Part shown: piece by piece, positions 1 through 9,167 of the stretch
Numbering within the stretch: the first letter of the stretch is position 1
Layout of the letters: each line of letters opens with the position of its first letter
Program-made: the position numbers and the translations under genes
NCBI RefSeq assembly: GCF_014201135.1
Contig: NZ_JACHDR010000001.1
Coordinates: forward strand, 1,426,001-1,490,000
From: Neomicrococcus aestuarii
GTDB taxonomy: Bacteria; Actinomycetota; Actinomycetes; Actinomycetales; Micrococcaceae
Reading direction: 5' to 3'
Length of the DNA: 64,000 bases
The notes under the pieces: generated by a model
The model's database searches: none
The model's input: the letters and a program-made list of their open reading frames with translations, nothing else
Told to the model about the DNA's origin: nothing

Positions 1-202
1 CGGCCCCGCCCGTACGACGACGCAGCGTGATGCGGTTGCGCCGCAAGACTTGGTCTGGGGTATCGAAATAGATGGCCTCAAGGCTCACGGGTTCTTGGGA
101 ATCTACGAACGAAATGTCTGGCAGTTCCAGGAGATCTGGGAGCTGGGTGTCGGCGGAGACATCGTATTTGCGCTCAACTTCGCGCTGCGCTTCGAGGGCC
201 AT
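1..202 (-). CDS. CYTH domain protein (partial, cut by window edge)
   Basis: Only the N-terminal 67 residues are inside the window; the gene runs off the left edge. Reading from the ATG ending at 202 gives a start followed by an EVERKYDV segment and then a YFDTPD segment and LRRRTGG. This is the usual opening of CYTH (adenylate cyclase/thiamine triphosphatase) domains, which hydrolyse or bind triphosphorylated substrates at metal-binding ExExK residues. The VERK part here matches that signature. In actinobacteria such proteins are often CYTH-CHAD fusions, but the C-terminus is not visible. The codons for LRRRT include one copy of the dispersed ACGACGACGC motif (14-23). Confidence 0.8.
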   Translation of the reverse strand, partial: MALEAQREVERKYDVSADTQLPDLLELPDISFVDSQEPVSLEAIYFDTPDQVLRRNRITLRRRTGGA

Positions 203-357
203 ACCGTCATTCTTCCCTGCCGTGCAAGCGGGAAAAGAATTTGTAACCACATGTAACCTCCTTGAAACATTGCATAGGTCACATTGTTGTGGCTGCTACA
301 AAGACCTGCCTACGTTTGATGAACCGTTGATATATCACTAATCCACAGGGGGATCTG

Positions 358-1497
358 ATGACGGAACAATCAACACGCGTGACTGCGCTTGAACTATCGA
401 CCACCGAGAAAACCAGGCCGCTACGCGTTATTACCTACGCTGGCGCTATCCTCGCCTTTCTGATCGGCTCCGGTTTCGCTACCGGACAAGAGATCCTGCA
501 GTACTTCACCTCCTACGGCTTCTGGGGCATTTTCGGCACCGGCCTCCTGGTGCTGGTCCTCATGACCTACGTGGCCATCGAATTCTTCGCCGTGGGTCAG
601 GCCAAGAAGTTCGACAAGCCCTCCCGCATCTTCCATTACTACTGCGGCAAGTACCTCGGCACGTTCTTCGACTACTTCTCCATCCTGTTCGTCTTCTTGA
701 GCTTCACCGTGATGGTGGCTGGCGCTGGCGCCCTCGTGGAAGAGCACTACGGAATGTCCAAGTTTGTGGGCGGCATTGGCCTGGCCCTCGTCGTGGGACT
801 GAGCGTGTGGTTTGGGCTAAAGAGCCTTGTGGATGTGATCGGTAAGATCGGTCCGCTCATCGCGGTCATCGCTGTTGCTTTGGGTATCGCCGGAATCTTC
901 CTGAACAATGGTGGCGGCCTCGCCGAAGGCGCAGCGTTGCTTCCAACGCTTGAAATCAAGCAGGCCTCTAACAACTGGTTTATGGCCGGCCTTTCCTACG
1001 TGGGCTTCTGCATGTTGTGGCTCGCCGCATTCCTGACGGCGCTCGGCAAGACTGCACGCTCCAAGAAGGAGGCCGTTGCCGGTGGTGGCGTGGGCGCCAT
1101 TGTCTTCTCCATCGTGTGCATCATCGTGGCCCTCGGTTTGCTGGCGAACATCGCCGATGTTGCGGGCACCGAAATCCCGATGCTCGTTCTTGCCAACAAT
1201 CTCTCGCCGATCTTGGCCGGCATCATTTCGGTGATGATCCTCGCCGGCATTTACACCACCGCGGTTCCGCTGCTGTGGACGGTGTCTTCGCGCTTCTTCG
1301 AGGACAAGACGCCTGGCTACAAGTACTTCACCATTGCTCTGGCGGTGTTGGGTACGGTCATCGGGCTTGCGCTTCCGTTCTCCGACATGGTCAACCTCGT
1401 CTACGTCATCAACGGTTACGTTGGCATCCTGTTGCTGGTCCTCATGATCGTCAAGACGGTCACTCGCGTTGCGCGCCGCACTCCGCTTGAGGGCTAG
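358..1497 (+). CDS. YkvI-family membrane transporter
   Basis: A 379-residue integral membrane protein with about ten hydrophobic helices. The first helix carries the GSGFATGQE signature typical of the YkvI family, distant relatives of the amino acid-polyamine-organocation transporters; the substrate is unknown. A strong ribosome binding site (GGGGGA) lies 5 bases before the ATG. The upstream 155 bases separate it from the divergent CYTH gene and should hold both promoters. The gene stands alone: the next gene is almost 200 bases downstream. Confidence 0.8.
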   Translation: MTEQSTRVTALELSTTEKTRPLRVITYAGAILAFLIGSGFATGQEILQYFTSYGFWGIFGTGLLVLVLMTYVAIEFFAVGQAKKFDKPSRIFHYYCGKYLGTFFDYFSILFVFLSFTVMVAGAGALVEEHYGMSKFVGGIGLALVVGLSVWFGLKSLVDVIGKIGPLIAVIAVALGIAGIFLNNGGGLAEGAALLPTLEIKQASNNWFMAGLSYVGFCMLWLAAFLTALGKTARSKKEAVAGGGVGAIVFSIVCIIVALGLLANIADVAGTEIPMLVLANNLSPILAGIISVMILAGIYTTAVPLLWTVSSRFFEDKTPGYKYFTIALAVLGTVIGLALPFSDMVNLVYVINGYVGILLLVLMIVKTVTRVARRTPLEG

Positions 1498-1694
1498 TTA
1501 CTTCAGTACTCACTTTTGCTAGTACGACGACGCACGCTTCAGGCTCGCTGCCAGCTTCCGTGGGGATTCACTCGAGATTCGCTCGAGACTTTCTCCGGAA
1601 GCAGGTTGCGGGCCTTTGGCGTTTAAAGATTTCAGGATTCAACGCTAGCTGTCCTGCAGTTCTAACTGTCCGGGACGGTTCATAGCCTGATGTC

Positions 1695-2069
1695 ATGATC
1701 GATTTTCAGAATTCTTCCGTTTTCAAGCTCAGCGAAACCAATCCCGCGGACATCATGCGGGACATCCACCCGCTCTTTGTTCAGGGCGAAGAACTCGTGG
1801 TGGCCTTCAAGGGCATCCGCGACTACGTGGCGTTTACCAACAAGCGCATCATCGCCGTCAACATTCAGGGATTCACGGGGACTAAGCGCGACTACACCTC
1901 GATGCCCTATTCCAAGATCCAATCCTTCTCCGTGGAGTCCGCAGGCGTCTGGGATCTGGACGGCGAGCTGGATCTCTGGTTCAGCGGCTTGGGCAAGGTG
2001 CGCTTCGAGTTCAAGGGCAAAGTGGATGTGCGTGCGCTCGCGCGGATCATTGGAACGCACGTACTCTAA
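1695..2069 (+). CDS. Bacterial PH domain protein
   Basis: A 124-residue protein matching the bacterial pleckstrin-homology family (formerly DUF1696, YvbH type). Visible landmarks are a central FTNKRIIAVN strand segment followed by the TGTKRDYTSMPYSKI stretch and a C-terminal helix. There is no signal peptide or membrane segment, so it is probably cytoplasmic. The role is not known. There is no obvious ribosome binding site before the ATG. Its 3' end faces the Lrp-family gene convergently, with 21 bases between them. Confidence 0.75.
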   Translation: MIDFQNSSVFKLSETNPADIMRDIHPLFVQGEELVVAFKGIRDYVAFTNKRIIAVNIQGFTGTKRDYTSMPYSKIQSFSVESAGVWDLDGELDLWFSGLGKVRFEFKGKVDVRALARIIGTHVL

Positions 2070-2090
2070 GGACTGCGCGCGAAGGTGTGA

Positions 2091-2543
2091 CTACAGCGGG
2101 AGTTCGCGGCCTTCCACCACGCGCTTCATGACTAGCGTGGAGCTCAGTCGCTGGACGCCAGGCAGGGTGGCCAAGCGCTCGTCGTACAACTTTTGGTACG
2201 CGGGCAGATCGGCTGCGACGACGCGGAGCAGGAAGTCGGGGACGCCAAAGAGTCGTTGGGCCATGATGACGTGCGGGATGTCCGCCACGGCGGCCTCAAA
2301 CTTCTCGAGAGTCTCGCTGCGGGCATCGTCCATCGTGACAAACACCAGCGAATCGAAGGTCAGCCCCAACACCGTGGGATCCAGCTGCGCGTGATAGCCA
2401 GAAATCGCCCCGGATGCTTCGAGTGCCTTGAGCCGACGATGACATGGAGACAGGCTCAACCCCACTCGTTCAGCAAGCTCGGTGACAGATAATCTCCCAT
2501 CCGCTTGAAGCTGAGCAAGAATTTCGCGGTCAATGGCATCCAT
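2091..2543 (-). CDS. Lrp/AsnC family transcriptional regulator
   Basis: A 150-residue regulator with an N-terminal helix-turn-helix (DREILAQLQADGRLSVTEL, then SLSPCHRRLKALE) and a C-terminal RAM/AsnC ligand domain. The family binds amino acids and forms octamers. It is divergent from a LysE-type exporter with 82 bases between their starts, the standard arrangement in which an Lrp protein controls an amino-acid exporter. A perfect 12-bp palindrome lies directly before its start codon and is a likely operator for both genes. Confidence 0.9.
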   Translation of the reverse strand: MDAIDREILAQLQADGRLSVTELAERVGLSLSPCHRRLKALEASGAISGYHAQLDPTVLGLTFDSLVFVTMDDARSETLEKFEAAVADIPHVIMAQRLFGVPDFLLRVVAADLPAYQKLYDERLATLPGVQRLSSTLVMKRVVEGRELPL

Positions 2544-2562
2544 GAAGAATATTCTTGCTCAT
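2541..2562. promoter_or_regulatory. Candidate Lrp operator between divergent genes
   Basis: The perfect palindrome AAGAATATTCTT spans 2545-2556, between the Lrp start codon and the LysE gene. It fits the AT-rich centre of Lrp/AsnC boxes. The role is inferred from position. Confidence 0.5.
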
Positions 2563-2625
2563 TTAGCCCATTTTGAGCCAGAAAAAGGGAGCACATTTCG
2601 CGGCATTTTCACTACGGTTAGTGCC

Positions 2626-3243
2626 ATGCCGCTCTCCACGCTCACCGCCTTCTGGGCCGTTTCCGCACTCTTGGTCATTACGCCGGGTGCGGACTGGGCC
2701 TATGCCATCTCCTCGGGGCTCAAAAACAAGAGCGTGGTTCCAGCAATTACCGGCATGCTGACCGGTTACGTCGCTGTAACGGTCATCGTGGCGTCCGGCG
2801 TTGGCGCGCTCATCGCGGCGAACCCGCAAGCGCTCACGGTTCTCACGGTCGCCGGCTGCGTGTACCTCATGTGGCTGGGCCTAGGAATCCTTCGACACCC
2901 GGCAACCCCGGACGTCGGAAACGCGTCGGACTCCCCGAGCATCCTCAAGCAATACGTCAAGGGCTTCGGCGTTTCGGGCTTGAACCCCAAAGTGATGTTG
3001 TTGTTCTTGGCGCTCATTCCACAGTTCACCATTCCCACGGCCAACGTGTCAGTAGCCTGGCAGATCGTGATTCTGGGTTTGATTCACATCGCGAGCACCG
3101 CGGCCGTCTACTTCACGGTGGGCTTCAGCGCGAAAGCCGTCTTGGGCACGAGGCCAGCCTTAGCCCGCGGCATATCCAGGCTCAGCGGCGTCCTGATGAT
3201 CGCCATCGCGGTGATCATGCTGGTCCAGCGCTTCGCGAGCTAA
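2626..3243 (+). CDS. LysE/RhtB family amino acid exporter
   Basis: About 205 residues with six hydrophobic helices and the N-terminal signature VITPGADWAYAISSGL of the LysE/RhtB family, which exports amino acids through the inner membrane. I place the start at the ATG at 2626 because the preceding 31 in-frame codons overlap the divergent Lrp gene and its operator and are not family-like. The substrate cannot be read from the sequence. The divergent Lrp gene is the likely regulator. Confidence 0.85.
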   Translation: MPLSTLTAFWAVSALLVITPGADWAYAISSGLKNKSVVPAITGMLTGYVAVTVIVASGVGALIAANPQALTVLTVAGCVYLMWLGLGILRHPATPDVGNASDSPSILKQYVKGFGVSGLNPKVMLLFLALIPQFTIPTANVSVAWQIVILGLIHIASTAAVYFTVGFSAKAVLGTRPALARGISRLSGVLMIAIAVIMLVQRFAS

Positions 3244-3341
3244 AACGTCCATCGCGCCTCCGGGCCACAGCGGAAGCCGAAGATGAAAGCGGGAGCCGAG
3301 CTGCGTCGTCGTCCTCCCTACCGTCTCCATCCCTGCCGTCG

Positions 3342-3971
3342 TTATCCCAAACGACCGCCGGAAGCCTCCAAATAGCAATTCGCGCACAGCGATTCGTAGG
3401 TGACTTCCTGATTTCCGTCGATCGCCACTTGATCCCCGGCGAAAACGTACTCGCCGCCGATCTTGCGCGTGTTGAAGATAGCCTTTCGACCGCACCGGCA
3501 AATCGTCTTGAGCTCTTCGAGCGAATGAGCCAGGTCCATGAGTCGCGCCGAGCCGGGGAAAGCGTTCGTGAGGAAGTCCGTGCGGATGCCGTAAGCGATC
3601 ACGGGTACGCCGTCCAGAACTGCGATGCGCAACAGGTCCTCCACCTGGCTGGACTCCAAGAACTGCGCCTCATCCACCAGCAGGCACGCCACGGGCGCTA
3701 CATCCACGTGCTCCAGTAGCGCGGTGGGATCGTCACCGGCGGCAACCCCGCGGAACAGATCGCGCACATTCGCGCCGTGCGGGATCAAAAAGTCCACTTC
3801 GCGCTCGTGCCCCAGACGGGACACCACCTTGGATTCGCCCTTCGTGTCCACTTGCGGCTTCGCCAACAGCACGCGCTGCTCGCGCTCTTCGTAGTTGAAA
3901 GCCACTTGCAACAAGGCCGTGGACTTCCCAGAATTCATGGCGCCGTAGCGGAAATACAGTTTGGACACCAC
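3342..3971 (-). CDS. tdk: Thymidine kinase
   Basis: A 209-residue type II thymidine kinase that phosphorylates thymidine with ATP in nucleoside salvage. The P-loop GAMNSGKS is near residue 10, the Walker B-like LLVDEAQFL is mid-protein, and two cysteine pairs (CRCG near residue 158 and CANC near 197) form the structural zinc site of the family. The substrate lasso YESLCANCY is intact. The start is one of two adjacent GTG codons (3971 or 3968). It converges on the LysE gene; the gap holds one dispersed motif copy at 3303-3312. Confidence 0.95.
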   Translation of the reverse strand: MVSKLYFRYGAMNSGKSTALLQVAFNYEEREQRVLLAKPQVDTKGESKVVSRLGHEREVDFLIPHGANVRDLFRGVAAGDDPTALLEHVDVAPVACLLVDEAQFLESSQVEDLLRIAVLDGVPVIAYGIRTDFLTNAFPGSARLMDLAHSLEELKTICRCGRKAIFNTRKIGGEYVFAGDQVAIDGNQEVTYESLCANCYLEASGGRLG

Positions 3972-4019
3972 AGCATTTTACTGTTGCGACCGCCGCTCCT
4001 GCGCCGCCGGTGAGCGCGC

Positions 4020-5174
4020 TCACGGGAAACGAATGATTTGCCGCAGCACCTTCCCGGAAGCAAGCGCATCCATGGCCTCGTTGATGTTCTCCAGCTCAAT
4101 CTCTTGCGTCACGAGCTTTTCGAGCGGCAGTTTTCCGTCCCGCCACAGCTGCTCAAAGATGGGGATGTCGCGCGCCGGGACCGCGGATCCCAGATAACTT
4201 CCGACGATCTGTTGCGCCTTCGCGGTCAGCTGCAGCGGCTCAATTTCGGCGGTGGCACCCGGCGCTGGCAGCCCGACGGTCACGAGGGTTCCGCCGAGGC
4301 CCAGGATCGCGAACGCGGTTTCGAACGCGCGGGGATGGCCTACGGCCTCTAGTACGACGTCGCAGCTCACCTTCCGCTCGATCGCTTCAGCCGGGGTGTA
4401 AGTTGCGTGGGCGCCCCATGCTTTTGCCAGTTCGAGCTTTGATTCTTGAGCGTCGATCGCGATGACTTCTTTGCATTCGAGCGCGAGCGCCGTGAGCAGG
4501 CCAGCCATGCCGACACCGCCGAGTCCCACGATCGCGACGCGGGAATCTTTCGCCACTTCGTGAGACTTCAGGCCAGCTGCATTGAGGAGTGCTCCTCCCC
4601 CGGTGAGTACAGCGCAACCCAAGACTGCGGCAATGTCCGGGGCTACGTCGTCGTGCACCGGAACCGCGGAACGCGCGTCAATTACCGCGTAAGTGGAAAA
4701 GCCGGAGACGCCCAAGTGGTGGGCGACCTGCTCTGCGTGTCCACCGTGTTCTGCGTGTCCTGTGGTCTCGCGCGTGAGGTGCGTGGATCCATCCATGAGC
4801 GTGCCCGCACTATTCGCCTGCGATCCGTTGCGGCACGGAAGCTTGCCGTTCGTCGCGCACTCGGGGCACTCTCCGCAGCGGGGCAGAAACGTGAGGACCA
4901 CGCGCTGACCCACCGCGATGTTCTCCACACCCTCGCCGATTTCTTCCACGATGCCAGCGGCCTCGTGACCCAAGAGCATCGGGGTAGGTCGTGGGCGCGA
5001 ACCGTTCACCACGGACAGATCCGAGTGGCACAGCCCGGCTGCCTCGATGCGGATCAGAGCCTGGCCCTGTTCCGGCGCTGTCAGCTCGAGGGTATCGATG
5101 GTGATGGGTCGGGACTGTGCGTACGGCGCTTGCGCGCCAATCTGGTTCAAGACCGCGCCGCGGATGGTGGTCAT
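4020..5174 (-). CDS. Zinc-dependent alcohol dehydrogenase
   Basis: About 384 residues of the medium-chain dehydrogenase superfamily. Visible features are the catalytic zinc motif AGLCHSDLSV followed by LGHEAAGIVEEIG, a structural zinc loop with cysteines around CGECPECA, and the nucleotide-binding GLGGVGMAG. An ATG at 5174 preceded by GGGAGGAAG is the best start; the longer reading upstream lacks family character. It probably oxidises alcohols or S-conjugates with NAD. It is a stand-alone gene next to the long leader of the riboswitch region. Confidence 0.85.
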   Translation of the reverse strand: MTTIRGAVLNQIGAQAPYAQSRPITIDTLELTAPEQGQALIRIEAAGLCHSDLSVVNGSRPRPTPMLLGHEAAGIVEEIGEGVENIAVGQRVVLTFLPRCGECPECATNGKLPCRNGSQANSAGTLMDGSTHLTRETTGHAEHGGHAEQVAHHLGVSGFSTYAVIDARSAVPVHDDVAPDIAAVLGCAVLTGGGALLNAAGLKSHEVAKDSRVAIVGLGGVGMAGLLTALALECKEVIAIDAQESKLELAKAWGAHATYTPAEAIERKVSCDVVLEAVGHPRAFETAFAILGLGGTLVTVGLPAPGATAEIEPLQLTAKAQQIVGSYLGSAVPARDIPIFEQLWRDGKLPLEKLVTQEIELENINEAMDALASGKVLRQIIRFP

Positions 5175-5459
5175 GGGTTCTTCCTCCCGTGCGTCGACGT
5201 ACGGTGTCCACTTCTTCGTGAGCACCAATGTTTCATCATGCTTCCCATTGTGACACCCCGCACATCTTCGCGCTTCGAGGGCTTTTGCGACGCGGTCTTT
5301 CACATAATTTCCAGCCCAAAATCCTTTATCTTCTGGCAATTAACCTGCTTGTAATGCGAACGGGCGTAGACTCTTCAACACCCTCACTTCACATCGTGTT
5401 GCACGCCACAAATGGCGAAGACTAGTGTGTGAGGGCAGTCACTTACAGTGACGCCGTTT
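5175..5459. other. Intergenic region upstream of riboswitch
   Basis: A 285-base stretch between the divergent alcohol dehydrogenase start and the glycine riboswitch. It must contain both promoters, but no clear -35/-10 pair is convincing and no conserved coding frame is seen. Confidence 0.4.
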
Positions 5460-5650
5460 GACTCGTGGCAGGAGAGATCCAATGCCTAGGTGTTGGACGC
5501 CGAAGGAGCAAGTTCCTCCCCTGGAAACTCTCAGGCACCCATACCGCCACGAAGAGGCACCTCTGGAAAGCGGCCAGGCATTACGCCGAGCACACCGACG
5601 GAGCAACTCCCTACAGGGATCAAACTCTCAGGTTAAAGAACAGAACGGGG
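5460..5650 (+). promoter_or_regulatory. Tandem glycine riboswitch
   Basis: Two consecutive aptamers are recognisable. The first has GGAGAG at 5471, CCGAAGGAGCAA near 5500 and the closing AACTCTCAGGCA near 5526. The second has CTCTGGAAAG near 5561, CCGACGGAGCAA near 5595 and AACTCTCAGG near 5623. These are the conserved core elements of glycine riboswitches, which sense glycine and control glycine catabolism or transport. Here it precedes a cycA-like transporter start, a known pairing, but that gene is broken, so the switch now controls a chimeric message. Confidence 0.88.
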
Positions 5651-5881
5651 AGGGACCCTTGATGTGCGCCCGCGCATCACTGAGAACTGGGGTTCCTCGA
5701 TGTTCGCTGTTCGCTCGGCTTACTCGCGCGCTCTCGGCCCTACCCCTCGGCACGCCACCGCCCGCGACGCTTCCGTGTGCCCAGCACTCGTCTCAGAATT
5801 CCACTCGCTCAGAGTCCCACTTCCTTTGTTGTTTGGTGACCACTTTTCTCAATTCACCACCCCACGAAAAGGAAACTGACA

Positions 5882-6190
5882 ATGTCAGTAGACAAAACCG
5901 AGTCGGGTTACAACCCGATGACCGACGGCGAACCCGCCGGCAAACCGCACCTCGAGCGCGGACTTTCCAACCGTCACATCCAGCTCATCGCCATTGGTGG
6001 AGCAATCGGAACGGGCCTGTTCATGGGCTCGGGCAAGACCATCTCGGTCGCTGGCCCCTCCGTGATCTTCGTAATTCCCGGACATCCGTCTGAAGTCCAT
6101 CATCCAGTCCCCCAACGGCGGCAGCATTGTGCTGATTCCGCGCGAGGGCGGCTACTTGGTGCGGTTCTACGTAGACCTCGGCGACCTTGA
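5882..6190 (+). pseudogene. cycA: 5' fragment of cycA-type D-serine/D-alanine/glycine permease
   Basis: The first 64 codons (to about 6073) encode the unmistakable N-terminus of an APC-superfamily CycA permease: [19 protein letters not shown] followed by [13 protein letters not shown]. CycA proteins normally have about 450-500 residues and twelve helices; here homology stops within the first helix and the frame continues into unrelated sequence until a stop at 6190. The downstream DNA belongs to a flavin hydroxylase in another frame. A glycine riboswitch sits upstream, as expected for a glycine transporter. The gene is a remnant and cannot make a transporter. Confidence 0.85.
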
Positions 6191-7268
6191 CCCGAACGAT
6201 CGCGACGCCCGCTCCCGGTTCACGCTGGAGCACATCATCGCAAGCGCCCAAGAGATCCTCGCGCCCTACACTTTGGACGTTCGCGACGTGGCTTGGTGGA
6301 GCGTCTACGAGGTGGGTCAGCGCGTGGCCGATCGCTTCGACAACGTCCTTCCGGAAGCCCGCGGCTCCGTGATTCCGCGCGTTTTTATCGCCGGCGATGC
6401 GTGCCACACGCACTCCGCTAAGGCAGGCCAGGGCATGAACGTCTCGATGCAGGACGGTTTCAACTTGGGGTGGAAACTCGCCGCGGTGTTGCGCGGGCAG
6501 GCTTCCCCGGAGCTGTTGGATACCTACAACGGCGAGCGCCAGCCGATCGCTCAAGAGCTGATCGATTTCGACACGAAGTGGTCCTCCGCGATGGCTGAGA
6601 AGCCGCGCGATCCCGAGCATCCCGAGCTGGGCGGCATGGACGCTGCCGAGCGTCAGGAGATTTTCCAGCAGGGCGGCCGCTTCACCGCGGGCGTCGCGAC
6701 GGTGTACCCGCCGAACCTGCTCACCGGCGAGGCCACGCACCAGGATCTCGCGACCGGTTTCCCGATCGGCGAGCGCTTCTACTCGGCTCCCGTGGTGCGC
6801 GTTGCGGACGCGAAGCCCGTGCAGTTGGGCCACGAGGCGCGCGCGGATGGTCGCTGGCGCCTCTACGCTTTCGCGGATGCGGCGCCACTGGATTCCGCGG
6901 ATTCCCGCTTGGCTGCGCTGTGCAGTTTTCTGGAGCACGACGACGCAGCTCACCCAGGCGGTTCAGCTCCGGACGCTGTGCTGGGGTCGGTTGATTTCCG
7001 GGCCGTACTTCAGCAGCCGCACCGCGAGGTGGACGTGACCGCACTGCCGGCAGCGTTGAAGCCGCTGACCGGGAAGTTCGGACTGGTGGACTACGAAAAG
7101 GTCTACTCGCCCAACCTTCGTTCCGGCCGCGACACCTTCGCCGAGCGTGGGATTGACCGTCAGCAGGGCGCGCTCGTGATCGTCCGCCCGGACCAGTACG
7201 TAGCCCACGTTCTTCCGTTGGATGCCACCGAAGAGCTCGCAGCGTTCTTCGCGCGCTTCTCCGCTTGA
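6075..7268 (+). pseudogene. 3' part of FAD-dependent aromatic hydroxylase (phenol 2-monooxygenase type)
   Basis: This frame begins mid-protein at codons for [16 protein letters not shown] directly after an in-frame stop at 6072, then runs about 397 residues to the end. It carries the second FAD motif GDACHTHSAKAGQGMN followed by SMQDGFNLGWKL, and a thioredoxin-like C-terminal dimerisation domain, as in phenol 2-monooxygenases. The N-terminal nucleotide-binding GxGxxG half (about 200 residues) is missing, so it cannot bind FAD normally. A GTG at 6129 could start a shorter product but no ribosome binding site is apparent. It is joined to the cycA remnant at about 6072-6077. Confidence 0.85.
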
Positions 7269-7318
7269 TATTCCGGCCGGTTCTCCGCGGATTCAGCGTC
7301 CGCGGAGTCTACCAACGC

Positions 7319-8629
7319 CTAGCTCAGTCGACGACGCACACGCATCAAAACGAGTCCGGCGGCAACAAGCATTACGCCGCCGGCTCCCAATATGGCCGTT
7401 CCGGAGACGCCCGTGGAGGCCAACTCTTCACCAGCGCTTGGCGAGTCAGTCGGTTCTGACGAAGGCGCTGGTGTGGACGTTGGCGAATCGGTAGCGTCAG
7501 TTTCCCCGTCACCCGGTACTGGGTTCACGACCGGCACTTCGCCGGGCTCAGGTTCGGTCGTGGGATCGCTCGGCGACGATGGCTCACCTGGAACGGTTGG
7601 ATCGGTTGGAACGCCGGGTTCACTTGGCTCAGTTGGCTCGCCGGGCTCGGTTGGAACACTCGGGACGCTCGGGAAGTCGTCGCCGTCATTCCATTCGAGG
7701 TATCCGGCGTCCACCAGCATGTTCGCAACAACATAGAACATGCCGTCGGCTAGACCGGGGTGCTCAGGGAAGTACCCGTCCAGGAAGTCGAACATCTCAT
7801 AGATGTAGTTCAGGTCCGAGGTCTCGGTGAAGAAGAACGTGAGGTCGTCGACGTACGCGGCCGCGTCACTGTTCAGGTAAGCACCAAAAAACGCTTGCTG
7901 AAATTCTTCGGACTCCGCGGTCTCGAAATACGCGGCCCAGTCCTCCGAGTCCCACGCCTCGCTGCCCGCAGGCGCCTCGATCTCCGGGTAGGTCTCGAAG
8001 AAGGTCGGCATGTCGTGATGTGACGGGATTTCTTCCGATTCTTCAGGTACGACGCCGCCACCTTCCGTTCCCGTTTCATCGGCAGGATCGGTGGGGGTTG
8101 GCTGAGTGACGACGACCGGTTGGTCCGTGGACGTGGCGGACTCGGTCGAGTCAGAGGCAGTTGGCTCTGACTCAGTGGACGAGGAGTCGGTAGGAACGAC
8201 AGGGTCTTCGCTGGTCGGCGCCTCAGTAGGAACCTCGGTCACTGGCGCTTCTTCAGTTGGCGCTACTTCAACTGGCGCCTCGTCTGCAGGCGTCTCAACT
8301 GCGGGCGACTCAACTACAGGAGTTTCACCAACAACAGACTCTTCGGCAGGCACTTGGCTAGAACTAGCTTCGACAGCAGCTTCAGGCTCCCCCAATGCTG
8401 CTGCGAGAGCGGACACGGAGTCCAGCTGATCGGGGTTTTCTGACGACAACTCTGGCGTCAGAACTGGAGACAGCACCACGGCTTCGGTTGAAGACGATGA
8501 CTGGGCGGAATCGGTGAAAATTTGAAGATCATCAGCGTGTGCTGGGGTGGCGCTCAAGAGGAGGCCGGTCGCTACCATCGCGGACAGTGCGGTGGTACGG
8601 AAGGTTGTTGCCAAGGAGGTGCCGTTCAC
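7319..8629 (-). CDS. Sortase-anchored surface protein (LAxTG)
   Basis: A 436-residue exported protein. The N-terminus holds a signal peptide ending near ATPAHA. The C-terminus has the sorting signal LASTG, a hydrophobic helix and the tail RVRRR, so it should be linked to peptidoglycan by a class E-like sortase. A long acidic E/T/P/S-rich stretch (about residues 60-190) precedes a folded domain rich in aromatic and acidic residues (about 200-310), then a Pro/Thr/Ser wall-spanning region with PTEPGEPTEPSEPG-type repeats. There are no cysteines. Ligand or role is unknown. The GTG start has no strong ribosome binding site. Confidence 0.8.
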   Translation of the reverse strand: MNGTSLATTFRTTALSAMVATGLLLSATPAHADDLQIFTDSAQSSSSTEAVVLSPVLTPELSSENPDQLDSVSALAAALGEPEAAVEASSSQVPAEESVVGETPVVESPAVETPADEAPVEVAPTEEAPVTEVPTEAPTSEDPVVPTDSSSTESEPTASDSTESATSTDQPVVVTQPTPTDPADETGTEGGGVVPEESEEIPSHHDMPTFFETYPEIEAPAGSEAWDSEDWAAYFETAESEEFQQAFFGAYLNSDAAAYVDDLTFFFTETSDLNYIYEMFDFLDGYFPEHPGLADGMFYVVANMLVDAGYLEWNDGDDFPSVPSVPTEPGEPTEPSEPGVPTDPTVPGEPSSPSDPTTEPEPGEVPVVNPVPGDGETDATDSPTSTPAPSSEPTDSPSAGEELASTGVSGTAILGAGGVMLVAAGLVLMRVRRRLS

Positions 8630-8698
8630 GAAAAAAGGGATGATTGATACACCCCTAAATCTAGGCGATCAACCACCCCAAAAACTTCGCCAAACGTC

Positions 8699-8739
8699 GA
8701 AACTGCGTTGCAATCTCATAACAATTGCAACGCAGTTTC
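8699..8739 (-). terminator. Hairpin after DUF3151 gene
   Basis: Perfect 16-bp inverted repeat (arms 8699-8714 and 8724-8739, GAAACTGCGTTGCAAT type) with a 9-base loop, lying just beyond the stop of the DUF3151 gene on the minus strand. Confidence 0.75.
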
Positions 8740-8748
8740 AAAACACCA

Positions 8749-9165
8749 CTATTTAGCTTCGATTGCCTCAACAGCAGCTGGGTCAGAGTCGTTCAAAAAC
8801 TTCTCAATTCGCGCCACTTCCTCCGTCTCACCGATCGCGGCGGCAGCCGTCTTCAGCGAGTACAAAGAGCGCAAGAATCCGCGATTCGGTTCGTGGCTCC
8901 ACGGCACGGGACCCTGCCCGCGCCACCCGGACTTACGCAAAGCGTCCAACCCGCGGTGGTAACCCACGCGTGCGTAAGCATAGCTCTCAACGTAAGCTGC
9001 GTCGTCGTACGCCTCCTTCGCCAGCAATGCCCACGGAAGTGAGGACGCCGGGAAACGGGCGGCCAAATCAACTGGCTCATCCCCCGCTTCGTAACGAGCG
9101 TTCAACTCGGGCTCTTCCGGGAGCAACGTCTCCGGGATACCCAAGAGGTTCTTACCAAGATCCAT
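8749..9165 (-). CDS. DUF3151 domain protein
   Basis: A 138-residue protein of the actinobacterial DUF3151 family, recognised from its opening (LLGIPETLLPEEPEL) and the SWRGQGPVPW-type segment, here SGWRGQGPVPWSHEPNRGF. It is probably a cytoplasmic all-alpha protein of unknown function. It follows the aldolase gene with only a 2-base gap, so the two are co-transcribed; this pairing recurs in actinobacteria. The codons for YDDAA include a copy of the dispersed motif. Confidence 0.85.
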   Translation of the reverse strand: MDLGKNLLGIPETLLPEEPELNARYEAGDEPVDLAARFPASSLPWALLAKEAYDDAAYVESYAYARVGYHRGLDALRKSGWRGQGPVPWSHEPNRGFLRSLYSLKTAAAAIGETEEVARIEKFLNDSDPAAVEAIEAK

Positions 9166-9167
9166 AA

